DNA of 64,000 bases from Hyphomicrobiales bacterium. Its GTDB lineage: Bacteria > Pseudomonadota > Alphaproteobacteria > Rhizobiales > JAJFHR01. The notes under the pieces are model-generated. The model was given only the letters and a program-made list of their open reading frames with translations, did no database searches and was not told where the DNA came from. Of this stretch, positions 7,536 through 16,381 are shown one piece after another. The position numbers and the translations under genes were made by a program. Numbering within the stretch: position 1 is the stretch's first letter; the number at the start of each line of letters is the position of its first letter. The stretch covers positions 62,001 to 126,000 of the forward strand of contig JAJFHS010000049.1 of assembly GCA_021775475.1 (NCBI GenBank), read 5' to 3'.

Positions 7536-8222
7536 ATGTGTTTGTCGGAAACGGTCAGCTATGCTGCCGGTGGTTTGCTGCTGGTAGGCGGAGCCTATGC
7601 CAGTCACAAGGCGTGGACCACTAATAAAAAATACCTGCCTGTGGCCATGATGCCAATCTTTGCCGGTTTGCAGCAGCTTTCGGAAGGCCTGGTGTGGTCC
7701 GGCATGACCACTAATGATCCGCAACTGGTATTATGGAGCGCTCTTGTTTTCATCTTTTTCACCTGGTTCATGTGGCCGTTCTGGATACCTCTGGCCGTTT
7801 ATGTGCTGGAGCCGCCCGAAAGCCGGCGAAAGCACCTGTTTTCAACCTTTGCACTGGTCGGACTGGTTTTTGGACTGACCCTTTATCTGCCACATCTGTT
7901 TAATCCGGACTGGATAAACGTCTCCATTAACCGCCAGTCGCTGGCATACGAAGGCACGATGCTGCTTGACTTCCTGACGCCGCGCTGGTCGACAAACACA
8001 CTTTATCTGGCGCTGATCATCCTGGCGCCGCTGCTGTCGCGCTACCGCCATGTGAAGTATTTCGGACTGACGCTGATAGGTGTTGTCACAGTCGATTTTC
8101 TGGTTTTCCGCTACGCCTATATCTCGTTTTTCTGCCTGCTGGCGGGTGTGGCGACGTTGCACCTGATCTACATCATCGCGCGCAACAAATGTGCCCGTGA
8201 ATGCCCGATGCTGTTCAGCTAG
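7536..8222 (+). CDS. DUF6629 family membrane protein
   Basis: 228 residues, AAAGGGG ribosome site, divergent from the permease. About seven membrane helices are visible, with a start (MCLSETVSYAAGGLLLVGGA) typical of DUF6629 proteins (C-[FL]-S-x-T-x-S-[FY] followed by a Gly-rich helix). No catalytic motif or known function. Two cysteines sit near the C-terminus (CARECPMLFS). Confidence 0.65.
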   Translation: MCLSETVSYAAGGLLLVGGAYASHKAWTTNKKYLPVAMMPIFAGLQQLSEGLVWSGMTTNDPQLVLWSALVFIFFTWFMWPFWIPLAVYVLEPPESRRKHLFSTFALVGLVFGLTLYLPHLFNPDWINVSINRQSLAYEGTMLLDFLTPRWSTNTLYLALIILAPLLSRYRHVKYFGLTLIGVVTVDFLVFRYAYISFFCLLAGVATLHLIYIIARNKCARECPMLFS

Positions 8223-8246
8223 AGCATTTTCAGATTGTTGATAATT

Positions 8247-9029
8247 CTACTCCATAAACCAGCCGTGACTAACCACCAGAGATTGACCGGTGAGGGCGTT
8301 GGTGGGGAATGATGCAAACAGCAGGGCAACTTCGGCCACGTCTTCGATGGTTGTGAACTCCTGGTCAACCGTATCGCCGAGCATGATTTTTTCGACAACT
8401 TCCTTTTCCGTGATGCCAAGCTCTTTGGCCTGTTCGGGAATCTGTTTTTCGACCATCGGTGTTTTAACGAAGCCCGGACAAACAACGTTGGCACGCACAC
8501 CGTGCGCTGCACCTTCCTTGGATATCACGCGGGCCAGACCGAGAAGGCCGTGTTTGGCGGTGACATAGGCTGATTTCAGTGGCGAGGCTTCCTTGGAGTG
8601 TACCGAGCCCATAAAGATAATCGCGCCGCCGTTGTTGCCATACATATGCGGGAGGCAGGCTTTGGAGGTCAAAAAAGCGCCATCGAGATGGATCGAGAGC
8701 AGCTTTTTCCAGTCGGAAAACGGGAAATCCTCGATTTTGTGAACGATCTGAATGCCGGCATTGGCAATCAGCACATCGACACCGCCCCATTCTTCAACCA
8801 CGCGGGCAACGCCATCATTGACCGCTGTTTCATCGGTTACATCCATGGCAACGCCGATGGCGGTTCCCGGTCCCATGGCGCTAAGTCTGGCCGCAGTTTT
8901 CTCAGCTGCTTCCAGATCAAGGTCAGCGATTACCACGCGCGCGCCTTCTTCAACAAAGCGTCTGGCAATACCTTCACCAATACCGCGGGCAGCACCGGTG
9001 ATGATGCAGATTTTATCTTTGAGTTTCAT
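8247..9029 (-). CDS. bdhA: 3-hydroxybutyrate dehydrogenase
   Basis: 260 residues, the normal length of short-chain dehydrogenases. It has the NAD-binding [12 protein letters not shown], the NAG motif ([15 protein letters not shown]), catalytic Ser in MGSVHS and YVTAKHG. The TGAARGIG start, the HK after the NAG motif and the substrate-binding region match D-3-hydroxybutyrate dehydrogenases, which interconvert 3-hydroxybutyrate and acetoacetate. GGAG lies 9 bp before the start. It is the last gene of a minus-strand operon with acetoacetate decarboxylase and a patatin-like protein, which supports a role in polyhydroxybutyrate or ketone-body metabolism. Confidence 0.9.
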   Translation of the reverse strand: MKLKDKICIITGAARGIGEGIARRFVEEGARVVIADLDLEAAEKTAARLSAMGPGTAIGVAMDVTDETAVNDGVARVVEEWGGVDVLIANAGIQIVHKIEDFPFSDWKKLLSIHLDGAFLTSKACLPHMYGNNGGAIIFMGSVHSKEASPLKSAYVTAKHGLLGLARVISKEGAAHGVRANVVCPGFVKTPMVEKQIPEQAKELGITEKEVVEKIMLGDTVDQEFTTIEDVAEVALLFASFPTNALTGQSLVVSHGWFME

Positions 9030-9042
9030 TGTTTTATCTCCA

Positions 9043-9783
9043 TTAGTCTTTCATATAATCATAGACAACCTCACCCAGACCTAACGTCAGGTCGGTGAGA
9101 ATGTGGACGCCCGACAGGACTTCCAGAACCGGAAGATCGGCCACCGGGGCCAGGGCGTGGTGATGCAGGTCAAGGGCTGCCGGTGCTGACCAGGCACCCT
9201 TGATGTTGAGGTCAGTCAGGTAATAGCGAACAAGCTCACAGACCCGGGGACAGCAATCGACATGGGGGAAAATTTTCAGCAAAAACCCCGGCTGTTCGAG
9301 GCTGTCCCTGACTTTGCCAAGGTCCAGCGATTTGTGCTTGTAACCCATGGTGCCGGTGGCAATGCGCACCGGACCGTAGTCGAGTGTTCCCAGCAGCGTG
9401 TCTTTTTCAGTCGTCAGGGACGGCTCGGCCAGTTTTTTGGGAAAACCCCAGATTTCGCGCCCCCCGGCAATGGGTGAATCATCGTTGAGGTACATGGCAT
9501 GGACATAGCTGCCTTTTTGACCTTCAAATTCAACCGGGATCACCTGCCCTGATTCCGTGTAGCTGCCAAACCCGGTTGAATCCGGCATCCGGATAAACTC
9601 ATACTTGACCACGGGCTCGATGATTTTCAGAGGTTCGGGCACGACAGCGCGCAAGGCCTCGGGATCCGTGCGATAGGTGATGACGAAGAACTCGCGATCG
9701 ACAAACCGGTAAGGCCCCGGCGGATAGGAAGGACTGGTCAGCGGCATCGCAAAAGCGCGTTGCCTCACTTCGTTGATTTTCAT
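9043..9783 (-). CDS. adc: Acetoacetate decarboxylase
   Basis: 246 residues, full family length. The catalytic region [14 protein letters not shown] contains the paired lysines; the first forms the Schiff base with acetoacetate, giving acetone and CO2. Other family segments include [18 protein letters not shown] near the start and [17 protein letters not shown] near the end. It lies 13 bp upstream of bdhA and 15 bp downstream of the patatin gene, so it can draw off acetoacetate made by BdhA. Some homologues have other decarboxylase or aldolase activities, but the Lys-Lys site is intact here. Confidence 0.88.
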   Translation of the reverse strand: MKINEVRQRAFAMPLTSPSYPPGPYRFVDREFFVITYRTDPEALRAVVPEPLKIIEPVVKYEFIRMPDSTGFGSYTESGQVIPVEFEGQKGSYVHAMYLNDDSPIAGGREIWGFPKKLAEPSLTTEKDTLLGTLDYGPVRIATGTMGYKHKSLDLGKVRDSLEQPGFLLKIFPHVDCCPRVCELVRYYLTDLNIKGAWSAPAALDLHHHALAPVADLPVLEVLSGVHILTDLTLGLGEVVYDYMKD

Positions 9784-9798
9784 TTTAATAGCCTTTCT

Positions 9799-10935
9799 TT
9801 ACTCTTCAGCATCGCCGGCAAGGTCAAAAACAGTTACGTCGGCCGTTGGTTTTTTGCGCGTCTTCCAGTCTTTGTGATCAAAGGTTTGCTGAACGTCGGC
9901 AAGACCACTTTGCCAGTGATCTTCTATCGAGGCGCGGGAGAATTCGAAGTCTTTGGATTGGGTGAAATGATTTTTGCGCCGGTGGATCAATTGGACAATG
10001 GTGACAGCGGCATTGCAGCACAAGGCGTGCATGGCCCGGGCATCAGCGTCGTTTTTGAGTTCCTTGGGAAGTTTATCGACCAGCCGGTGGGCGGCGCGCC
10101 GCAAGGCCTGGCTCTGGCGAAAAACATCCGTATTGAGGCGGGTGCGGCTTGAATAACGAATATCCTTGTCGCGTTCCGACACATCAAGGATGGTTTGTGG
10201 CATCGGCCCCCTGGCGCTGAACAGATCGGCCTGAAAAATCAGCATATCGGGCCGTGGCACCTCATCGAGGACATATTGCAGCGGTGTGTTGGAAACGATG
10301 CCGCCATCCCAATAATATTCGCCATCAATTTCAATCGGTGGAAAGGCGGGCGGCAATGCCCCGCTTGCCATGATGTGTTTGGCGCCAATGGTCTGCTGGT
10401 TGTTATCGAAATAGGTGAAATTTCCAGTTCGAATATTCACAGCTCCGACACTGAGGCGCATCTTTTTGGTATTGATCAAATCAAAATCAACCAGTTCTTC
10501 CAGCGTTTGATGCAGCCGCTCGGTCTCATAGTAACTGAGCGCTTCTGGTGTGTCGGAAGGCAAAGTCGCTGTGAGGGGAAAGCGCGGCTGGAAAAACCCC
10601 GGCAATCCGAATGTGGCGGCCAAGGACGCACTTGCCTCATTGAAGAGGGAGCGCGCCTGTTCTCCGGGTATGAGTGGCTCGGCCAATAGATGAGACGACA
10701 CAGTCTCCCAGAATGCGCGCAACCGCTCCACACGTTTTTCAGGCGGATTACCCGCGATAAGTGCCGCATTAATCGCGCCAATTGAAATTCCCGAGACCCA
10801 GTCCGGCGTATGGCCGTTGGCGGCCAGTTGCTCATAGACACCGGCCTGATAGGCACCCAGAGCGCCACCGCCTTGCAATACCAGAACTGTTTGTTCGTCC
10901 GTGTTGGTGCAATCTGATTTCCGTTTAGATTTCAT
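9799..10935 (-). CDS. Patatin-like phospholipase
   Basis: 378 residues from ATG 10935 (GGAG ten bases before; a longer frame to 11034 would overlap the EamA gene deeply). N-terminal patatin domain: oxyanion loop VLQGGGALGAYQAGVYEQL, nucleophile elbow GISIGAINAAL, and the dyad Asp in YYWDGGIVSNTPL. The C-terminal third is basic and helical, as in patatins with DUF3734. The family hydrolyses acyl esters. Patatin-bdhA pairing is known from other bacteria (for example Legionella) and suggests work on polyhydroxybutyrate granules or membrane lipids. The 11-bp overlap with the upstream EamA gene indicates coupling. Confidence 0.85.
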   Translation of the reverse strand: MKSKRKSDCTNTDEQTVLVLQGGGALGAYQAGVYEQLAANGHTPDWVSGISIGAINAALIAGNPPEKRVERLRAFWETVSSHLLAEPLIPGEQARSLFNEASASLAATFGLPGFFQPRFPLTATLPSDTPEALSYYETERLHQTLEELVDFDLINTKKMRLSVGAVNIRTGNFTYFDNNQQTIGAKHIMASGALPPAFPPIEIDGEYYWDGGIVSNTPLQYVLDEVPRPDMLIFQADLFSARGPMPQTILDVSERDKDIRYSSRTRLNTDVFRQSQALRRAAHRLVDKLPKELKNDADARAMHALCCNAAVTIVQLIHRRKNHFTQSKDFEFSRASIEDHWQSGLADVQQTFDHKDWKTRKKPTADVTVFDLAGDAEE

Positions 10936-11872
10936 TGTGTTTGTACTCCACTTTATTTTCGACACGGATATGCAGTTTTTCAAGCTGAATTTTTCCAGTA
11001 CGTCGATTGTTGCGGTTAACCAGCCCGATACCAACCAGGGTCAGAACTATGCCAATAATTTGCGGCCAACCCAGTGTTTCGCCATAGAACGCCGCCCCCA
11101 TTGCAAGGCCGAAAACCGGAACCAGAAAGCTGAAGGCGTTGGCCCGGTTCAACGGGGTCTTTGCCAGGATCGAAATCCACAGCCAGTAGACCAGAGCCGA
11201 ACCAAAAAGGCTCAAAGCCACGAGGATCAAAATAAAACGCGGTGACCAGATAACATCTAGAGGTTGTTCGAAGGCAAAAGCGGCAATGGCTAAAGGCACG
11301 CCTCCGATCAACATCTGGATGGCCATGGCCATGATGGCATCAACTTTGCCTGCGATGCGCTTGATCAACACGTTGCTGACGGTAATGCCGAGAACGGCAA
11401 GCAGGATATAGGCTATGCCGATAACATAGCTTTCTGCCTGGCTGGTTACAAGCTGCGGTGCTGCAATAAAGACTATTCCGGCAAAGCCCAGGACGAGACC
11501 CAATTTGCCGTAGCCGTCAAGATATTCGTTGAGAAACATGCCCGCCAGGACAGCTGCCAGCAGCGGCTGCGTATTGGCAATGACCGTGGCAATCCCGGGA
11601 GATACGAACTCGGCGGCATGAAACATGCCCAGATATGCAAGGCTGGTGGCACCCAGTCCGACAAAAATCAGAATTACCCAGACACCGGCTCCACGGGGCA
11701 GCGGGCGGCCAAGTGCCAGCCCCACCACCAACAGCGCAGCACCAGCCAGGAAGGCGCGAAGGGCTGCAAAAGTCAGGTGCGGTGCATAGGCAAAACCGGC
11801 GGCGATCAACGGGAAACAAACCGCCCACAGAAACATCACCACAATGATTTTGGAGAGTTCAAATGCTTTCAT
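10925..11872 (-). CDS. EamA/DMT-family transporter
   Basis: 315 residues with ten predicted membrane helices in two homologous halves, as in drug/metabolite transporters (EamA, RhaT-like). Typical segments are MFLWAVCFPLIAAGFAYAPH in the first half and NRANAFSFLVPVFGLAMGA in the second. It exports or imports a small metabolite across the inner membrane; the substrate cannot be read from sequence. It is the first gene of the patatin-adc-bdhA operon, overlapping the patatin gene by 11 bp, so a link to organic acid export is possible but unproven. Confidence 0.85.
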   Translation of the reverse strand: MKAFELSKIIVVMFLWAVCFPLIAAGFAYAPHLTFAALRAFLAGAALLVVGLALGRPLPRGAGVWVILIFVGLGATSLAYLGMFHAAEFVSPGIATVIANTQPLLAAVLAGMFLNEYLDGYGKLGLVLGFAGIVFIAAPQLVTSQAESYVIGIAYILLAVLGITVSNVLIKRIAGKVDAIMAMAIQMLIGGVPLAIAAFAFEQPLDVIWSPRFILILVALSLFGSALVYWLWISILAKTPLNRANAFSFLVPVFGLAMGAAFYGETLGWPQIIGIVLTLVGIGLVNRNNRRTGKIQLEKLHIRVENKVEYKHNEI

Positions 11873-11967
11873 CGGTCATTCTCCAATCGGCCAGATGGCG
11901 AACGACCATATTTCCGTCGTGGGCGGTATTGCTGTTTTGATGCCATTTTCTGATTCTTTTAACCGAA

Positions 11968-13170
11968 CTAGCTTGTATCCGTACCGTCGATTTGTGATGT
12001 AAATGTGGATACTTTTGGAATGATTGCGCGTTGCTGCCGACACCAGACACAATTGCAATCCACCTGCGAGCAGGCGCGCTGTTGGCGGGATTTACGGTAG
12101 CGCCAGGCAGCAAACGGATAGGCCAGCCGGGTGAGGCCTTGCGGCGCATAAAGCCGTTGCAGCCGGTTTACCGGATCATTTCCCGCACCAGCGAGCCCGC
12201 GCAAAGCCCAGCTGTGGGCAGCGGAGCCCATGGTCTCAAAAATCAAGCGATTGGCAATGCCGGTTTTCAACCGTGGCAGAATCTCACGTCGCCATGCAGC
12301 GGCATAATCGTGGCCTTCGAGCAGGCAGCGCGCTGCGAGAATGCCCGAACTCATGGCATAGCGTAGCCCGAATCCGGCCAGAGCGTCCTGAAAACCCGCC
12401 TGTTCGCCGATCACCGGATGACCACCCTGAAGGGGAAATTGGGCGAGAGACCAGGTGCCATAACCGCCAAATTTTCGCTCATTATGCATTTCAAGACCGA
12501 GTTTTTCGCAAAAAAAAGTGCGGGCCAGTTGCACGTGATTGGCCTGCCGGTCAAAATTGTCATACATGCAACTGGCCAGCGTGCCGCGACCCTGGTGCAC
12601 CAGAAGATAGGCATAGCCACCGGGTGCGAGGTTTTGATCAATTGAAAACCAGCTGCCATTTTCATGATTGGTTTCAAACAGATATCCAGCGGCTATTACA
12701 TTGGCGCGGCGCGGCCCCGCAGCAAGAATGGTTGGGCCGTGGGTACGGTGAACCCGGTCGTTAAAGCGCACCTCAACCGCTTCGGCCTCGGCCTGGGCCA
12801 ACAAGCCGCGATCAAGGCTGCCAGGTGCGGAACCGCGGCGCAGAAGATAATAAAGCGGGCGGGGCGAGCGGATTTCATGGGCCTTGCCCTTACCATCAAA
12901 GGCAGTTGTTTGGTGCACTGGTGTGCGTTCAAATTCCGGCGTTATGCCCGAAGCCGCCAGTTCGACCAGACAATCCTCAGAGTTGCTCCAATTATCGAGA
13001 CCCTGAAAATCGCCGTGAAACCGGTGACCAACGCTATCTTTCCACTCACGCACCTCAACTTTTCGGCCTCCGCGGGCAAGTATAATCGCGCAAGCCAGCC
13101 CTGAAGGGCCTGCACCGACAATTGTTACTGGCTCCTCACCGGCTGGCTTATGCTCCGCACGGTTTTGCAT
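11968..13170 (-). CDS. FAD-dependent oxidoreductase with C-terminal Cys motif
   Basis: 400 residues from ATG 13170 (AGGAGA nine bases before; GTG 13200 is an alternative). N-terminal dinucleotide fold: TIVGAGPSGLACAIILARGG, with a later GD-like segment (VIGEQAGFQDALAGFGLRYA) typical of geranylgeranyl-reductase/lycopene-cyclase-like flavoproteins. The C-terminus carries CSQVDCNCVWCRQQ, four cysteines in 12 residues, possibly binding metal or iron-sulfur. It follows a CFA-type methyltransferase and a small membrane protein in one operon, so it may reduce or modify the same lipid (inference). The reaction is unknown. Confidence 0.75.
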   Translation of the reverse strand: MQNRAEHKPAGEEPVTIVGAGPSGLACAIILARGGRKVEVREWKDSVGHRFHGDFQGLDNWSNSEDCLVELAASGITPEFERTPVHQTTAFDGKGKAHEIRSPRPLYYLLRRGSAPGSLDRGLLAQAEAEAVEVRFNDRVHRTHGPTILAAGPRRANVIAAGYLFETNHENGSWFSIDQNLAPGGYAYLLVHQGRGTLASCMYDNFDRQANHVQLARTFFCEKLGLEMHNERKFGGYGTWSLAQFPLQGGHPVIGEQAGFQDALAGFGLRYAMSSGILAARCLLEGHDYAAAWRREILPRLKTGIANRLIFETMGSAAHSWALRGLAGAGNDPVNRLQRLYAPQGLTRLAYPFAAWRYRKSRQQRACSQVDCNCVWCRQQRAIIPKVSTFTSQIDGTDTS

Positions 13171-13199
13171 CTGATAAGATCTCCTGGGGATTTCTGTCA

Positions 13200-13487
13200 C
13201 TAAACACCGGATTTCCCTGCGTCGTCGGCTTTATATTTGATTGTCGGGATTTTGGATGTACCCGTTACTGATTTGGATGCGGACGCTGGCCTGGCTTCGG
13301 GTTCGTTTTGCGTCTCTTTTTGTGTGGCCGCGGTAACATTTTTAACGGTTTTTTTGCGGGCGCCGCGATCGGCATCCTTGTCAGCGCCATGGCCACCTTT
13401 GCCACCGTGCATACCATGGCCAAGGTGCATGACTATCATTCCTCCAACCAGCAAAACCAGCAACCAATTGTCCAAAATCCACTGCAT
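13200..13487 (-). CDS. Small membrane protein with His/Gly-rich segment
   Basis: 95 residues: one N-terminal membrane helix (WILDNWLLVLLVGGMIVMHL), then HLGHGMHGGKGGHGADK, rich in His and Gly, and a charged, probably disordered tail. The helix-plus-His pattern resembles DUF2933-like proteins but is not a firm match. It sits between the CFA synthase and the FAD oxidoreductase, 30 bp from the latter. Metal binding is possible. The function is unknown. Confidence 0.65.
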   Translation of the reverse strand: MQWILDNWLLVLLVGGMIVMHLGHGMHGGKGGHGADKDADRGARKKTVKNVTAATQKETQNEPEARPASASKSVTGTSKIPTIKYKADDAGKSGV

Positions 13488-13562
13488 TTATATTATCCTT
13501 TTTTGATTGCCGGATGCACCATAGTGCGCACCCGGTTTGGTGATCTGCCCACTGAAACTGGT

Positions 13563-14807
13563 TCAGCAGACCACCTGCCTGGGCTTGTGGCGGATTACGC
13601 TGATCGGGTGGGTATTTTCCCACTCGGCAATGTAATCCCGGGTCAGCGGCACTGCATCGCGCCGTTTGGCCAGCTGAAGCTGGAAGACAAAGTGATCGCC
13701 ATGGCGAAATACGGCTTCGCTGATAACCAGGTAGTATTCCCACATCCGGCAAAAGCGCTCGTCAATCATCTCGGCAATATGGGCCCGATTGGCTTCAAAG
13801 CGGCTGCGCCAGGCTTTCAGGGTCTCGGCATAATGCACCCGGAGGATTTCAATATCCGTTACCCACAGACCGCTCTTTTCAACGACAGCCAGGGTTTCCG
13901 ACAGGGAGGGCGAATAACCGCCGGGAAAAATATATTTACGTATCCACGGGCTGGTGCTGCCCGGTCCGGCCATGCGGCCAATGGAATGAAGAACGCAGAC
14001 ACCATCATCCTTCAGCAGATCTCCTATTTTGGAGAAAAACTGCTCGTATTGGTTGACGCCCACATGCTCAAACATACCCACTGAAACGATGCGATCAAAT
14101 GTGCTTTCCTGTTGGCGATAGTCACGAAGCTGGAACTTCACCCGGTTGTCAACACCGGCTTCGGCAGCGCGTTCGCGGGCTACCTTCAACTGCGACTTCG
14201 ACAGGGTCAATCCGGTAACGTCACCGCCGCCTTCTTTTTCCAGATAAAGCGCCAGTCCACCCCAGCCTGATCCGATATCCAGCACCTTTTGCCCCGGCTC
14301 AAGCAGCAGTTTGGCGGCGAGGTGGCGTTCCTTGGCTACCTGTGCGGTGGCAAGATCGTCGCTGCCATTTTGAAAATAAGCGCAGGAATATTGCCGGTCA
14401 CCATCTAAGAACAGGTCATAGAGCTGATCGGGCAGATCGTAGTGATGCGCCACATTTTTGCGCGACAGATCAATTGGGTTGTACTGCTGCCAGCGTCGCA
14501 ACAGGCGCCAAAGCCGGTCGCGCAAGGAAAAAAGCAGATCAGATTGAGCATTTTTCTCGTTCTTCAGCATAATCTCAAACAGATCAGACAAGGTGCCCTC
14601 TTCGATGGTCAATGTGCCATCCATATAGGCCTCGCCAAGAGCCACCTCCGGGTTGATATAAAGCTTGTGATGCAAAGCACGGCTGTGCAGACGAACAGTA
14701 ACTTCCGGCCCCGGAGTGCCGGAAAACGAGTGTCGCTTGCCATTGGCATCAATGACATTAAGTGTGCCGATACGCACGACATTGTTAAGTAAACGGGATA
14801 AAAGCAT
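13563..14807 (-). CDS. cfa: Cyclopropane-fatty-acyl-phospholipid synthase family
   Basis: 414 residues from ATG 14807 (AGGAG eight bases upstream; the longer frame to 14891 has no such site). N-terminal lipid-binding domain, then a SAM-binding domain with LDIGSGWGGLALYLEK and the bicarbonate-site region (VGMFEHVGVNQYEQFF; MWEYYLVISEAVFR). The family methylenates double bonds of phospholipid acyl chains using SAM, at the inner membrane face. Relatives can instead methylate to make branched or furan fatty acids, usually with a partner flavoprotein, and an FAD oxidoreductase gene lies two genes downstream. The product cannot be decided from sequence. Confidence 0.88.
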   Translation of the reverse strand: MLLSRLLNNVVRIGTLNVIDANGKRHSFSGTPGPEVTVRLHSRALHHKLYINPEVALGEAYMDGTLTIEEGTLSDLFEIMLKNEKNAQSDLLFSLRDRLWRLLRRWQQYNPIDLSRKNVAHHYDLPDQLYDLFLDGDRQYSCAYFQNGSDDLATAQVAKERHLAAKLLLEPGQKVLDIGSGWGGLALYLEKEGGGDVTGLTLSKSQLKVARERAAEAGVDNRVKFQLRDYRQQESTFDRIVSVGMFEHVGVNQYEQFFSKIGDLLKDDGVCVLHSIGRMAGPGSTSPWIRKYIFPGGYSPSLSETLAVVEKSGLWVTDIEILRVHYAETLKAWRSRFEANRAHIAEMIDERFCRMWEYYLVISEAVFRHGDHFVFQLQLAKRRDAVPLTRDYIAEWENTHPISVIRHKPRQVVC

Positions 14808-15019
14808 TTTAGATCTCCTGATACAATTGTCCAAACGTTGTTGGTTATTCGGCATGTGGGAATTATACTCAGGCTTTGAAGTCCCGGTCAAAAGACATCG
14901 GGTACCACTTTGTCACCGGCGTTGGCGTTGGTTACAATGGGTTACAAAATAAGTGAAGATTTGAGCTATTCCAAGTAAAATAGATCCTTGAACAAAGTCA
15001 AAATAGCCGTTTGTGGAGG

Positions 15020-16381
15020 TTAGAGCAGCACCTCAGCGGCCAGCCCCATGATCAGTGTAACCACCGCCGTTACCACCCAGACAAGGGTGAGCAGCGGCTG
15101 TTTTGTGGCTGTGACAGATGCGGCACCATCTTCTGGTTGCTGATACATCGGCACGATAATACGCAGGTAAACGGCCAGCGCCAGAACACTGTTGAGAATG
15201 GCAATGACCGCAAGCCAGGTGAACCCGGCGTCTATAGCTGCACCAAAGAGCAACACCTTGCCGACAAAGCCAAACAGTGGCGGAATGCCGGCGAGCGAGA
15301 GCAGCAATATCACCATGGCAACACCGGCAACGGGCATGTGACGTCCAAAGCCTTTGAAATCATCAAGACTGCGCCCGACGACCATTACCATGGCGAAGGC
15401 ACCGAGGTTCATCGCCACGTAAGCTGCACCAAAGACAATTACCGATTGCAACGCCAGGGTATTGGAACCCACAGCAACAATTCCAAGCAGAAAATAACCC
15501 GACTGGGCAATTGAGGAATAGGCCAGTAGCCGCACCAGGTTGGTTTGCACCAGAGCTGCCAGATAACCTAGGGTCATGGTTACCGCCGAGATCAGCGCAA
15601 TGATCAGCGGCCAGCCGGTTTCTAGCGGCAGATCACGCAATACCTGGGCAAAAGCGAAAATCGCAGCAATCTTGGTGATAACCGAGAGGTAAGCTGCAAC
15701 TGATATCGGGGCGCCGTCATAGGCATCAGGGGCCCAGAAATGGAATGGCACAAGAGCTGCCTTATAGCCCAGTCCGACGATTGTTGCCACAAGACCTGCC
15801 ACCATCACCAACGAGCCGCCGCGCATATTTCCAAGTTCAGAAAAAAGCGTTGACCCGGCACCGCCAAACCAGAACGTTAATCCGTAGATCATCACCGCAC
15901 CGGTGACAGCTCCAAAGACGAGAAATTTCATGGCAGCCTCAGTGGCAGCATCATCACGCGGATAAGCCACCAGCGCAAAGGAGCCGAGCCCGGTCAATAC
16001 CACGCCAAGAACCAGCAGCATCATATCGCCCGCACCCGACAGCATCAGAGCGCCAAGTGTTACCAGACAGATCAGGCTATAGACGGAGCCTTCGCGGTCT
16101 TTACCGGCAAGTTCAGCCCGTGCGAGCACCAGCGAAAAGGCTGTTCCCGGCAGCAGGATAAGCTTGGCCCAGGTGCTGAGATCGTCAATGCGGTAGGTGC
16201 CGCTGAACACGGAAGTATTGACATCGAGCAGCGGCAGGGTCAGACCGGTGGCCAGGGCCAGACCGACCAGACCAAAGGCCAGTGCGAGGCGCGGCATCCG
16301 CACCATTTCGGCAAGGAGCATGAATACCACTGCCATCGACAGCGTCATCTCGGGGAACAGGTAGGAAAGATCACGCGCCAT
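15020..16381 (-). CDS. nuoN: NuoN-like subunit of a divergent complex I-like complex
   Basis: 453 residues; ATG 16381 overlaps the NuoM stop (TGATG). Antiporter-like membrane subunit with about 14 helices. The lysines of the family are kept (GLGYKAALVPFHFWAPDAYD; YLSVITKIAAIFAF). The helix-5 glutamate normally in an ElmS motif appears replaced (VLGVVLTGLGSFALVAY), which would impair the usual proton path if my alignment is right. Last gene of the operon; 124 bp separate it from the CFA synthase gene. Confidence 0.85.
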   Translation of the reverse strand: MARDLSYLFPEMTLSMAVVFMLLAEMVRMPRLALAFGLVGLALATGLTLPLLDVNTSVFSGTYRIDDLSTWAKLILLPGTAFSLVLARAELAGKDREGSVYSLICLVTLGALMLSGAGDMMLLVLGVVLTGLGSFALVAYPRDDAATEAAMKFLVFGAVTGAVMIYGLTFWFGGAGSTLFSELGNMRGGSLVMVAGLVATIVGLGYKAALVPFHFWAPDAYDGAPISVAAYLSVITKIAAIFAFAQVLRDLPLETGWPLIIALISAVTMTLGYLAALVQTNLVRLLAYSSIAQSGYFLLGIVAVGSNTLALQSVIVFGAAYVAMNLGAFAMVMVVGRSLDDFKGFGRHMPVAGVAMVILLLSLAGIPPLFGFVGKVLLFGAAIDAGFTWLAVIAILNSVLALAVYLRIIVPMYQQPEDGAASVTATKQPLLTLVWVVTAVVTLIMGLAAEVLL

